A stretch of 64,000 nt of DNA, taken from assembly GCF_000208865.1 (NCBI RefSeq), contig NC_018397.1, positions 2,418,001-2,482,000 on the forward strand, read 5' to 3'. The notes beneath the pieces are model-generated. The model was not told the DNA's origin. It did no database searches and worked only from the letters and a program-made list of their open reading frames with translations. Each line of letters starts with the position of its first letter. Position 1 is the first letter of the stretch. A program made the position numbers and the translations under genes. This DNA comes from Neospora caninum Liverpool. Lineage: Eukaryota; Apicomplexa; Conoidasida; Eucoccidiorida; Sarcocystidae. This document shows positions 36,090-52,389 of the stretch, piece by piece.

Positions 36090-39000
36090 CTAGAAGGCCC
36101 GCTGGTTCCTAGTCTTCTGGTGGATGGCCTCTATTGAGGAGACCATCGCCAGCTCCTTCGCTCTTTGTATCGTTAGGTGGTGTTTGTCACCGAGAGATTC
36201 CTTCAGGCCCTGCACTGCCTGCACCATTGTCACATACAGGACCAGCAACGGTGCACACACGTTGGAAGCCTCTGCCTCCTTAGAATAACAAGGAGATAGC
36301 GCTGAGAAAGAGTTGTTTTGAACGGTTACGGAACAGTCAATAACAGGACGTGTCACCCTTGCTGCTGGCAGTATCTTTCGCCAGTCCAATGTTTCGGATC
36401 ACAGAATCCTTACTGCCTCGAGATTTGCGACAGCGGGGCCAAATTCTTTGACGTGGGCCTGCAGAAGACCAAGAGCTGCTCGTGCGCCGTCTGCACGAAA
36501 ACAGTCAGAATACTGAACCGATAAATCCGTCTTAAATTTTGAACCACTCAAGCATAACGCCCAGAGAGGCAGCTGCCAAATTTTGGAGAGCTCGATCAGG
36601 GGAATGCAGCATCACGCCGACGACGCAGTTCAAACGAGTCCACGATAGGATGCATCGGAGTTTGGAGAGAGTTTAGTTGCCGATGAAGTGGCACCATGCC
36701 AAACGGCAGGGGGAAGCCGTTTCCGGCTGACTGTTCACCGCCCCGTTTTCAGTGCACTTCCTCAAGAAGAGCGTAAACAAATCCGGCCATGCCTGTGGAG
36801 GCTGAGGCTGCCGATCCTCCTCCTGGACTTTTATTTCCCAGCGGTGTTTGCGAATTATTGACAACTCGCGTGGCTTACGAACACGGGCACAGCCTGCTGC
36901 CGCACACCAGCAGCAGTATGGTTCACCCCGCCATCACTCCTCACTTGTGCATCTGTGGTCACGGCCCAGCGTTTGCTCGGTTTGCTGGTGGATGTGGTGC
37001 ATAATTTCGATAGCCTCTTGGATTTCTATCTCATCTGCAGGAGCCCTCGCAACATGCCAACACCCCGTGAGAACGATAGATATGACACTGGAGACCACCA
37101 CATTCTAGTTTGGTATCATGGACCCCACAGGCGTCAAGCCATTGGATGCGGCTGAAATGCTCCATAGATATCTTCTCTGCTTCGCCTGATACAACTTGTA
37201 TGACGGTAGAAAGTCACCAACGATGCAGCTTGCTTCCTTAGGAGAAGCCAGAGAACATTCAGCTTGTCAAACCACAGCGGTACCGACCGGTTGGCACTAC
37301 GGACGTGCAACTCACGGGGAGAATGCTGGATTAATGTCTGCCGATATCTAGCAACCTCTTTAAAGTGTAGTAGCGATATCGTACATAAACTGCCGCTCCC
37401 TGACCCAAGTGTCTGTCGCCCGCAGAAGTTTGAGTATCGCCTCGCTGCGAGCTGCGAATGTACGCAGCATCAAACCACTTGATATAAATGTCGCAGACTT
37501 TTGCGTAGAACCGCATCGCGCAGTTATGTGACTTCTTGCTCTCCCTAAACGCCTGCGCCTGAGGGCAAGTGCACAGACGCCGGCACGGAACTGTGTCCGT
37601 GCGTCGTGGTGAGGCTGGTATTCTCCAGCATACTGCAAACGTCTCGATCCATCCCCTCAAAAATAGACGAATCGGTCCACGAACTTGGAGACAGACGTCA
37701 GTCCCTGTCTCCAGTTGGGACAGGGAGTGGGAGCAGACGAGGCTCCGCCTTACCATGTAAAAATACGAAGGCGCAGTTCTGAATGATTCGGCGCCGTGTT
37801 CACACGCTGCATAGTAAATCTGCACGCAGAACGGATCGATACTGTTTAGAGAGGAGGAAAAAAGTGTTGACAGAGTACCCAGGTCTGCAGCATCTATGCT
37901 GACAACGACAAACACTTGTCCAATGAAAAGGGTACGGGAGGAGGAATCACGGATCAAGGCATCTTACGATGCCGTGGTCGAGCCGGTGATGCGGTACCCT
38001 TGTGCATGAGAACGCTTTGTCAGATCTCTAGACCCCTTACTCCACAATGATACAACGCAAGTAAACTTCAGCGCGAAACGCTTATCCTTTGGCGCAACGA
38101 TTGGATTGCCTCGGCAGGGATGGTTCTGCGAAGGCACCGCATTCTTGCGCTATCAGGCTCAGTTCCCACTCGTGAAGAGGAGGCCATCACAACGAACGAG
38201 GAACTGTCCGACCACATCATGACGATGTACAATATCTGGTCCTCTCAAGAAGCAAATCCAGGGGGCAGACAGTGTCTCAGCTGGACTAATATCAGCCACG
38301 TTTTTCGAGTTGGTCAACAATGGCTTTCTGGCGGTAACAGCATGCGGACTCACTGCGAGAGCGAATGCATTGAGAGCCTCATCGTGGCGCTGCTGAGCGG
38401 AATGCAGACGACCAATGTTGCGATACAGGTGCGGCCTCATTCGCTGACCCGCTTCTGGGTGCTTAAACAGGGACCAGTTGACCTATCCGCAGAAACACAA
38501 CGACAAAAGCAGCACAACTGGCCTTTAGCTCGGTTCCGGCCATTATAACTGGAAGCCCCTCACTACGGGAGCTCCATTTTTTTGTTTCCTCATTAGGGAA
38601 AAACGGTACCTAACGCACGAACAGAAGACTATTGACGGCGGGCCGAAGTAAGCGTTCTGACGGCACGCTTGCTTCGCACGAGAATGGTTGAGCTACAAAC
38701 CCCGTACATATCGTCCCGGTACACTTCTGGTGGCAGACCATCTTGACTATGGTCTGACAGTATGTCGAACGCACCAATGTCAGCAGCTCTTCAGCTGATT
38801 GGAGGCGTTGCAGTCCTGAAGGAAGACGAATCTAAGAGGAATTTCGAATGGTGTGGACGTTTCCCTCGACCTCACCACTCGTTCGCCTTATTGAACAAAT
38901 TCGAAGGAACGGGAACTGCCGGAGCAGGTGGCCGCCCCCGTGTATATTCTCCGGTATCCCCGTTTCAATGTGGCCACTTAGTAGGTGTGCAATATCGAAT

Positions 39001-40329
39001 TGCGACCACGGGTACTTGTGGTGCCTTTAGATGAGGGCGTCACTCCGGGGAGTCCTCAGTAGTCGTAGGTAAACCCTCTAGAAGTGCAGACACAGCCTCC
39101 CCGGGGTTGATGTCTAAAGACACGTGGGAGGCGTACCAAGGTGAACTTCTGCAAGCAGGAGTTGCGAAGACACCACCTCCATCGAGTCAGAGCCATACAG
39201 AGCTTCCGACATTTTCAACGCTTGAAGGGCGCCTGCTATCGCGAGGACGTACCGCCCCTGAACGACGAACTTCTGAGCCGTCGCCCGACTGATCTCCAAA
39301 ATTTTGTGCTGGGAGCACAGAACAAAGCTGAAGATATATGACTTGCTAACCGAGCGGCGGGTGGATAAAAGCTGTCTGTAATCTCGTTTCACATGAACCC
39401 ACAGACAACAGCTGGCGCCCCATTCCTTCATTGAAGATCTATGATGGTTCTTTCTATGTAGAGACGGACGCCGACGTCCTTACTGTTATTTCTACCTCTG
39501 CAGGGTGGCGAAAAAGTGGGTCTGCATTGATGTTCCCCACGTGATATTGCGTTCCCTATACAATTACACACTCAGAGCTTCAGATCAGACTATCAATCTC
39601 ACTTGATCTAATATACGCTTTGGTCGAAAAATCTACACCGCATGCAAAAACAGACTGTCGACCAGGGTGTGCATCCATTTTTCTGAATACTCCAGTAAGG
39701 ATCAGAGTCCCGGCAGAGCCAGCTACCTTCAGATCCATGCTGCCATTTATTCTCCGTTGTCCATGGCTTCGGCAAACACGGGCTTCCTTAATCGTTGCAG
39801 ACAGCCACGCCGCTCACCATGGAAGCAGACAGGCTTCTGCTGTAGTGGAATCAGGGCTCGCTGGCGTACCCTAATGGAAATCAATTCTTTCTCCCTTTGT
39901 TGCCTATCCTTCTCGGTGCCCACGCGCTTCGATACTTCCCGTAGCTCTGAGACATCTTGGTGAATCTCGTGCAGAACCCCATACCAATCTGTTTCAAAGT
40001 GTTCTCTTGTGCTGGAGAGGCATCGCATAACAACGGAAACCTTTTGCAAAGAGGCATGGCATGCGGTCGCTTAACGATCGAGTAGCATAAGCATCGATTT
40101 CGTGTGATTGAGGCAACCTCGTTGTCGAGGGCGAGCACCTAAGAACACTGCGTCGACGCTGTTCCAGTCGGTCAATGAGGATGTACCGTGAAGAAGCCAT
40201 GTTATCGGTTCCGTACCAGTAGTAGGTAGGGCATTCGCTGCACCGAAATTCAACCGGCTCGCCGCATATTTCGCACTTGAGGTTGACGCCTTTCGGGAGG
40301 GCAAGTCTCTGTATCTTGATGGCAGACAT
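36090..40329 (-). CDS. ZMYND12: ZMYND12 (TAX-1-like) MYND/TPR axonemal protein, ten exons (about 389 aa)
   Basis: Exons: 40217-40329, 39870-40011, 39137-39308, 38739-38815, 38354-38443, 37754-37819, 37405-37558, 36945-37034, 36414-36490 and 36090-36278. All phases agree and the sum is exactly 390 codons; human ZMYND12 is 365 aa. The start ATG at 40329 gives MSAIKIQRLALPKG, followed by a MYND-type zinc finger: C19, C22, C30, C33, C38 (the codon spans the exon 1/2 junction), H42 and H52, but Q56 where the last Cys is expected. TPR-like helices follow: ATAQKFVVQGRYVLAIAGA, SMEVVSSQLLLAEVHLG, HLYRNIGRLHSAQQRHDEAL, CAMRFYAKVCDIYIKWF and a C-terminal HHLTIQRAKELAMVSS. The ZMYND12/TAX-1 family works with TTC29 in the flagellar axoneme. 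The donor of the seventh exon (GTCAGG) is weak, and the next frame over is also open there, so that join is tentative. Confidence 0.83.
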
Positions 40330-43300
40330 CGTGGCGTTTGGCAAGAAGAGGACTCATCCATGCCGTTCATCAATAAGTGGTTGAGCTGCCGAAAATGCGT
40401 TCGTTGCAAGGCATACACCCCACTTCTAAGAAAAAAGAAAAGGAAAACGTAGACTTGCACTCGCAAACGGGAATGGAGGAGGGTAACCTTCCCCAGTTGT
40501 TTCTCTTTCGTCAAACCCAGAGTCCCTGAATCAACCGAGAATTGGCTCTCTGCGGACTGCACAACAAACCGGTAGTGATGGATTTGGCGCCCGTTGTCAA
40601 ATGAAAATCACCCGGCAGCCCAACACAGAGGAGACGGTCACGAATCCAAACGAAGTCCGGAGACAAAAATGCGGAACGACCCTTCCGGTTTCGGATTGAT
40701 AGTGCGGCGAACCGGCACACCCAAATGTTTATCCTGCAGTCGCTATTCTGTCAAGGCAAGAAATGAGCGTGATGTCAGATGCTACGAGCCGCGGTCGCCT
40801 GCCATCAGGAAGCCAGGCGGAGGCTTCTGTCATATCAAGTGGCCGATTCTCTCAATTCCCTTTTTACGGTTGCAGCATTCACAACGGCTCGAGCTCCTCA
40901 CGGCTCCGAGGGTACACTACACAATCTGGGTGATACTGCTTGGCGTCGAACTTTTCCAAGCAACCTAGGTTGGCTGCATACTCAGATTAGGAAAATGTTG
41001 CGTGCAGGTTTTGCTACGAAAGAATAATGTTTAGGCATCAGGCGTCCCATCCGAAGAGCTACGACTAACGGTTTTTTGCCCAGGTGATCGCTTTTGAACA
41101 ACGATAACCAATGACTTTGGCGGTGTACACTTCCCGTCAGCGGCCGTGTTTGCGGTGATATCAGGCCTTCAGCATCCCCAGTGTGCCGCATGATCGTAAC
41201 ACATTCTCCGTGAGACTCTGGTGACTGTTCGGCCCCACGCGCTGCCAAAGAAAACTCGAGATCATATGAGCTGAAGTTTTCTTCTTCGGGGCTGAAACCA
41301 GCCGCGCTCATACATGCGCGGGCTGAGCCAGCCTCCCCCCCTATCTTGAATAGCCTGATGGTGACCAGATTAGACGTTAGGCTCAGATCTGTGCCGAAAG
41401 CTGTTTTTTTTTGGTGTGGGGGGGTAGGGGGGGAGGGGTGAAGGCAGCCTCCTTTGTCCCCCCGTTCTATTCTGTCGGATGCCGCAAAGGGCGATCTATC
41501 TGTGTGGTGTGTACGAGGAAACGTCTCTGGCTGATGTGCGCGACACTACGCTTGGGATGCGTATGCGCGTTGCAGAGCACGCACTCCGCAAGGGACGTGT
41601 TCGTTTTCTTTTTCACTGAATCCAACGGAAATTGTCCCCACTGCGTTAAAGTGGCGCTGTACAACTTCGACACACTTCTGCGAGCGTTGTTGTACAGCGG
41701 CATCGCTTGTGGAGGAGACAAAGTCCTGCAGTAGAGTCAGCGTTTCCGGTGGGAAAGAGGCGCGGCGCATGTGTAGTAGTCTTTCTGCTACGAGTCGGCG
41801 GTTTCGCGTACCGGTAGGACCAGGACGCGGCTGCTTGACCGCTGTAATCGTTAATCGCCAACGACCTCACGACAGTCCATAGTGCACACAGCTATCACCT
41901 GCTTACTCATTGGCTCGACGGTATGGTAATTTCGTATTGCTACACGTATATACGCATTTATTGAAATCTACCGTAGCAGGGTTTAGAAGTCACAAAGGAC
42001 GTAGCTCACTCGTAACTGTCCTCTGTTGGCGCGTAGTTGTTCATGATGGTGTGGCTTATTTCAGTGATTATTTGCGCGATTTAACCTGACGAACTAACCT
42101 GCGAGTTTCCGTTAATCCATCCCTCAGGGGTGCTACGGTTTCTCCTCGACACCGGCAGAACTAGAGACGTGCTATCGCGCCAGCGTCACCGGGCATGCTC
42201 CCAAGCACGAGAGAGGAGATAACAATTTAGAAAGAGAAGAAGCACTAGGGGGATGCATCCGACGCATTCCATAGCAAATCCACGGCGCAATTCGTCTGCT
42301 AGGCAGTTTCGCGGACAAACCTCTGACGGCATCCTCAGCCCGTTTCCTGCACGTCTTGCCGCCAGTGTTTCATCCGACAGGCGCAAAAAAGTGTTTCGTA
42401 ATCTCGAAAGGCGGTCGCTTTCACGCTTACGGGAATAACCAGCCGTTACACAGCAATGTCTCTATACGAAGATCTTGTATTGCGAAAAGTAACGAAATAC
42501 GGTGGAGGCGGGTCCATCGCTGTGTTTGGCAGAAACGGACGCTCGCACAAGGCTTCCAGATGCACGCGACGAGACACCGGCGGGTTGGGTTGCAACTTTT
42601 CTTAAATTGCTCCGTTTACACATTTCTTGTGTCACCAGCGAATAATTTCTTCCGTTGCCCAAACATCTTCTTCCGTATGGGCTGTGCAATGTGGAATATC
42701 CCGGCAGTCTTTGTGATGTTTCAATGTGTTCCTGTGACTAACCCCAGTTCCCTCGTGTTGCGACTGGCCGTTGCTTGGCTTTGTCTGAGAACGATTCAGG
42801 GAAATTATCCCGTCTCCTCACGACGGAGAGACAAACACTGGGGTCCAGAAGAGGGTCCAATGTTATGAAGTCCTCTATCGCCGCTTTTCTTGCGTTCCAA
42901 GAGGCGCCATCCATACCCCTTTTCTTGAGTGCCGTTCCAGTCACAGTCTCGTTTATGTATTCCGGTAAAGCAGCTGTCTCTCCTTGAGTGCTTCGTTGGA
43001 AACATGTGGAGGAGAGGCAGATTAACACACATTTTTGTTTGAACACCCCGTCATCTCCACGGGGAGCGGTCTTTGTACAGTTAAGCGACATTTTAAAAAT
43101 CATTTTCGCGCGGCATCAGGCGGAACTACGTAACACCCGCTCATTACTGCCCCCGATTTTTGAGGATCCACAGAGCTCCCGGAGCCGCAGGCCTTGCGGC
43201 GCAAAGATAACAGTGAAGTTGTGCAGAGGCTTTGCGAGGACCTCCGTTCCGTCAGAAATCTACTCCCAACACAAACGCGATGACTATGAGAATCCGCCGC

Positions 43301-43607
43301 CCGGCCGATTGCCTTGCCGCATTCACAACACTAAGTTCTTTTTCTTTGCGATGAGGTGTTTTATGTCCTTCTAGGTACAAAATCCAGTTACCTTGTGACA
43401 CTGGTGCCCTTTCGGCGACCTGCTTCGTACAACAACTAGACTTTGCTTCAGTCTGTCGATTTTTCCCCTCGGCGCGTCCTCCCGGCGAGTGTACGCTTCT
43501 CTCTTCTCGGTCCGTTCGCTGTTGCGGCGTTGCTCCGGCCTTCCGCTCTCTCGTTTCGTTCCCGGAGTCTGTGTTTCTTGATCGAATATCAGCAGATCCT
43601 TCGCACC
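40330..43607. other. Divergent intergenic region between ZMYND12 and the small membrane-protein gene
   Basis: No gene was recognised in these 3.3 kb. The region must hold the ZMYND12 promoter (minus strand) and the promoter and leader of the plus-strand gene starting at 43608. A G-rich tract lies at 41413-41443. Confidence 0.45.
41416..41439 (+). other. G-rich tract with G-quadruplex potential
   Basis: Two runs of seven Gs and one of four, separated by TA and A, preceded by a T9 run. The pattern satisfies a four-run G-quadruplex on the plus strand if one long run supplies two tracts. It lies between the divergent ZMYND12 and 43608 genes. Confidence 0.6.
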
Positions 43608-46241
43608 ATGGGAACTGACAGCCTCTCGTTCCTACAGATAACGGGCATCCAAAAGTTTTTCTCTGATATTCGGTAAGAACCACGGGACGTGGTCGCCTAC
43701 TGACAGCGCTGTGTCAACAACGGCAGGTGTTTTCGCTGCCGACCTCTCTCTGTATACAAAAAAGAAAAACATGGCCTTACAAGTTCACTCGCTCCTGTGC
43801 TCGTCTTCCGTTGCTAGTTCCCGTCCTGCGTTCTTCTCCAGTGTCTCCTGCGTTTTCTGCCCAACCCAACACTTCTCAATCGAGGACTAAAACGGATATC
43901 TCTTCTCATTTCCGCGCCCGACCCTGCGGGCCGAATGGTCTGGTTCTATTTTTCCTCCGCTCCACCTCGCAAGCTGTGATGTTGCGAAAAATGAGCCCCG
44001 TCACAGCTTTGTTACTTCTTCGGCCTTTGTCTTTCTTGCCCAGGACGGCATGTAGGGAGGCAGTGGCGGTGAACCAGGTACGCCAATCACAACATACTTT
44101 TCTGTTTCGCCAGTTGCTCTGTCTTTCCTGCTGGGCGGTGTAAATGTGCCTGCTTTGTCATTGGCAAGCTTCACATTTTGCTCTCAAACCTTTTCCCACA
44201 CGTACTGTAAGCCGGAGGCTCACCACGGTGCATTTACGAACACGCGAAAGTCTAAGGTTGTGTGTATATGGGGACCTCGAATCCAGCGACCCGTATCTCG
44301 CGGTCCAGGGGTGGTAACTGTGTACGGACGGAGGACGAGAAATCGTTATATTTGTTCTCCCAACTCCCTCCGTAACAGATCAGACCTCCTGTGCGAGGAC
44401 CGAGTCGGATCAACGGCTTCACTCGGGTCTCCTTTGTTTTTTCCTGTCACGCCTGGGCGTCCAGGTACTTCAGATGCTCGTCGAGGAGATGAACTCTGGC
44501 GGCGAGCTGATGACGATGGATCAGCTGAAGGCTGCCGCAGACTACGGGAAAGATATTGTAGGTTTCTTTTTATCCTGTGTGTTTCCGGTGGTTTGACTCT
44601 GCCTTTTCCCCGCGCTGTGTCGCTTGAGCGTGTATCATTGTGTCGGCGAAGCGAACGAGGAAGTTTGGAAAAGGACGGATAAAGAGCAGAGGGGACGAAG
44701 CCACAAGGAAGGAACAAATCTCTATCACGCATGTCAAGAGAAAGGAGGCTTTCAGATGCCGTGGCGGCCTGGGCTACGCTCTTTTCTGGCGAGGCGCGTC
44801 ACCTCGCTGTACGACACTGCTTCCTGCACGGTTCTTCCCGGTCCCCTGAAGACGTTTTCTATGACCATCGTCGTCGTGTTTGCTTTTCGTCGTGTTTTTT
44901 CGAGTGCCTCATACGAACGAGACAGGTCAACCTTGTCTTGCCTTGGTTCCGTTTCGCGAGCATCCACAAACGCCCCACAGTCCTCTCTTTCTTGGCGGGT
45001 TCTTCCTTCCTTGAGGACAAGTCGCAGGAAACAGACGCAGTTCTCTTTGCTGTCACCGTTTTGCAGCGGCCTCAGGCAGCAGGACTGGCAACAGGCTCCG
45101 GCGCCGCCCTCGCCATTAAAGCCAGCGGCGTGTTTAAAAACGGCCCGATTTGGAAACCTGCGGCGGTGGTTCTCCGTACGCTCAAAGAATTCGAGACAGC
45201 AGTCAGACGCGAAGGGTTCTGCGCCACCATGTTCTCCCAAGATGTGCCTTGTGTAAATGTAGAATTCACAGGTCAATGCGTGACTCACGTCGCGGTGCGT
45301 ACACCACCTGCTCTTTAGTGGCGTATGACTGGTTTTCCCTTTGGCACATAAAGCCCTCGTCACATGGTTTCGTTGGCGTCGCGTATGTTGGCGCGGGTTG
45401 GCTGTCAGGTTGTGTTTTCCCCTCTTCGTCCTTCTTGTGGCGCACATTCTCGCATTCCGCCCTTCTATGGGCCGGTTGCAGTTCTCTGTCAATCCGACGG
45501 CGAGCATCGTTTTCTAGCTGTTGCGATGTGAATGGTTGTGGGTGTCTGAAACGCTGCAGCCGCGTGGTTTGCCGGCTTTGCCCTCGTCCGCCTCTACTCG
45601 AACTTCAACTTTGTGAGTCTCTGAAACACAATCTTTATTGACGGCGGAAAGATGGGTTCCCTGTTTGGAGCCAACGGGGCCGTGCATGTCGATCGTATCA
45701 AAACCAAACTCTTTCGCTTCGAGAGTCGCGCACAGAAAGCAAAGCGAATCGTGGCTCTTCCCGACCGCGTTTCCTCGAGTTCCTCCTATTGTGTTCGTGC
45801 TTCTGGACGCTCTTTGTCCACGCATGCAGGTGCGGATTGCTATGGCCGACGGCGACTCGAAGCTATCTAGGCAGTTGAGATCAGCGTAAGCGGCTCACCG
45901 CACTACGTTGGGGAGAGCGTTTCGCCGTGCTCTCACCAATTTCGCTCTCTGCCTCCGTACTGTTTCGCCATGAAAGGGAAACGACGGCTCGTTTTCTCTG
46001 GCATACCTTTCAGTTGCTTTTGGACTGTATTGCTCCTATCCCCGACACAAACTCTCCCTTCTCTCGAGGGGATCGAAACGTAGCTTCTCTTTCTTGCTCG
46101 CGAACTGCCTCGTGGTTGCGTTGCATTAGTTATCTCTCTGGGTGTTTCATTTCGTCAGGATTCGACTGTCTCCTTTTTGTGTGCTCCCGCAGGTACAAGA
46201 AGGCAGCGCCGCCGGGAAGCACTACACTCGAGAATCTGTAG
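43608..46241 (+). CDS. Unrecognised small membrane protein, seven exons (149 aa)
   Basis: Exons 43608-43672, 44044-44077, 44474-44557, 45067-45175, 45560-45612, 45830-45885 and 46193-46241 join in consistent phase to exactly 150 codons with stop. The start sits in CACCATGGG, a strong initiation context. Exon 3 may instead begin at 44465, adding VLQ. The product begins MGTDSLSFLQITGIQKFF. It has a helical, charged region at 20-60, then a Gly/Ala-rich hydrophobic stretch (67-82, GLATGSGAALAIKASG) and a likely membrane segment (92-110, around AAVVLPAWFAGFALVRLY), and ends with a basic tail and TTLENL. No family was recognised. The size and hydropathy would suit an accessory subunit of a membrane complex, for example a mitochondrial one, but nothing in the sequence proves this. 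Confidence 0.7.
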
Positions 46242-47419
46242 GGAGATCCACGAAAAAGAGCCCACCCCACGGCGCCTGGATCGCTATTTCTGTCTTTCTG
46301 GGCCTCTGAGGCTTCCAGTTGTCGTCCCGTTCAAGCATTCCTTGTTTGAATGTCTTTGGCAGAGGCTTCGAGGGGCCATACTGGGCAGAAGACATGGACG
46401 CACGGTTTTGGTCTGTATGGATCGGCATCGTGAAACTGTGTCTCCTGTATCATTCTCTCTCTTGCTGGCAGTTTTCCATGCTTTGCGTCCTCCTCTTTTC
46501 GCGATCCGGGGTTCGTGTAATGAGCACTTCTCGTCGTTCTCACATTTTGCCGGATCCTGTCTTTTTTTCTCATTCAACCGGTTCCTTACCACCGCCATTT
46601 GTCCACTGCGTTGCCTTTCAAGCTTAGCAACCTTATTCAACGCGTAGGCAGGCTTGTCATCAGTGGACCGCCTTCTTTTTTTTCGATCTTTTTCCATATG
46701 ATCACAAGCACAGGTTCTTAGGAGTGTACTGCGTTTGTCAGCCATGACAGCTGGTTTACGAACCACGTTCCAAGTGTCCGCACGCAAATTTTCGAATCGA
46801 TAATCGAAACCAATAGCTTAGAAAGACGGATTTCTAGGCATGAAAGCAGGTGTGACAGTGGGAGTTACCTCCATATATAAAACAGGAGGGAGAAAATGGC
46901 ATCAGCTGCGAGGTGACCAGGCCACGCCCTGGTCTCCTCTGCGTACTGCTCGTCTCCCCCGGAAAAGACCTTCTTCCACCGGAACTCCGGGGCAAAGTGG
47001 TTCGTTTTTCCTCGCATTTGCCACGGAGGTAGAACTTGTGGCTACACACGAACCCATATTCGCAATTACAATGTTTTACTATACCCTCCTCGCTTCGTGC
47101 TTTCAAAGCGTGGACGAATGATAGCCTCAGGAAGTGGTAAATTGTGGCAGAGGCCCGGAGTGTATCCTAGTCGGCTCGCTTGAGTAGCCCAGCATGGTGT
47201 CTTAGCAGGTGCCTACATCCTGGGAGTTGCGGCAACACCGGAAATGCTGGGGGAGCACCAAGCAGGGAGCGAAGACGCCACAACGGAATCGGGGTTCTTG
47301 CCTGGGCTTGCCGCTCGTCTTGGAACATTTTGTCTCCCTCTCTCGACAAGTGTTGCCTGCGTCTCGCGGCCCCACGCTCTATCACGCGAGTGAGGTCTCG
47401 GTGTGTCACCGCTTGCCTC

Positions 47420-47512
47420 TCTCTTCGCTGTCTCTCTCTCTCTTCGCTGTCTCTCTCTCTCTTCGCTGTCTCTCTCTCTCTTCGCTGTCTCTCTCTCTCT
47501 TCGCTGTCTCTC
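47420..47512. repeat. 19-bp tandem repeat, about five copies
   Basis: The string TTCGCTGTCTCTCTCTCTC recurs at a 19-bp period; TTCGCTG is found at 47424, 47443, 47462, 47481 and 47500. Because 19 is not a multiple of three, every frame stays open and produces artificial Arg/Glu-rich (minus) or Ser/Leu-rich (plus) reading frames. Confidence 0.95.
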
Positions 47513-47871
47513 CGACACGTACGCAGAGCCCGAACCTCCGCCGGTAGGGTTCGCCTCTCTGACGGGGCTCTTCCTACTTCGTGCACTCATCCGTCCAGCT
47601 GGTACTCTAGAACCCATTTGTCTGGGGTTCCAAGAAACAGTCTTTCCCGTTTCCCTCCCATGACGTCTCTGCGCTTTTTCTTCCTTGGTCCAAACGGGGA
47701 AATTTGACTCGCTGCATGCGCTGGTTCCCCAGCGACGGCCCCTTCCCAGAACCCGCCAAAAAAGTGGCAAGCGCCTTTTTCGAAGAAGCGTGGTGAAATT
47801 CCGTCCCGGGACGAGAAAAACTGCAAGGATCTCGGCCCTTTTTTGGCGCGGGGTTATCACCACGGTCATGT

Positions 47872-47879
47872 TGCATGCA
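47872..47879. promoter_or_regulatory. Palindromic TGCATGCA element upstream of UPRT
   Basis: A TGCATGCA palindrome lies about 470 bp upstream of the UPRT start codon. TGCATGC is a known ApiAP2-type promoter element in Toxoplasma. Its position suits a regulatory site, but copies also occur in introns here (for example near 49431 and 58877), so chance occurrence is possible. Confidence 0.35.
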
Positions 47880-48348
47880 TGTATCCTCGGGACGAGGAGA
47901 AAGCAGATCGGACTGCGCTCGTCCTCGAAACAGCGACGGTCGCTTCCTCTCCCGTGTGGGGTAGCTGTTTCCCCAAGCCTCTCATTTTTTTCGCTTTTCG
48001 ATCGGATGATTCCGGCAATCTCGACAGAAGGACAAGGAATTTTGGAACCGGCAACGCGTTTTGCAGCCTTTTCGGCGGCCCCGTTCCCACTGCTAACCAC
48101 CTCCAGCGTCGACACCGCTTGCAGGTGCTCGATCCTACACTGTCAAAGGCCCGCAAAGGAGCATTTTCCCCCTCATCGCTCCCCTTTTGTCCCTCTTCCC
48201 ACTTGTTCTCCTTGTTTTCTGCTTTTTCTCCTCTTTCGTCTACGTTTCTCCCAAAATCCCCGCCTCGTCCACCCTTAAATTCTCCTTATCGCGCATCCAA
48301 AAGGCGTCGTGTCTGCTCGTGTGGCCGTTTTCCGCATTTTCTTCCAAG

Positions 48349-52389
<4,041 letters not shown>

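Larger units (their letters stand above)
46242..48348. other. Spacer and promoter region upstream of UPRT
   Basis: No gene is called. A minus-strand frame of about 300 codons (47213-48115) runs through a 19-bp tandem repeat and encodes mostly Arg/Glu/Ser; it is treated as spurious. The last 300 bases are C/T-rich leader sequence leading to the UPRT start. Confidence 0.5.

Noticed and set aside
47213..48115. 300-codon minus-strand frame rich in Arg/Glu
   Set aside because: It depends on the 19-bp tandem repeat and on C/T-rich leader sequence of UPRT, has no splice partners and no protein-like composition outside the repeat.
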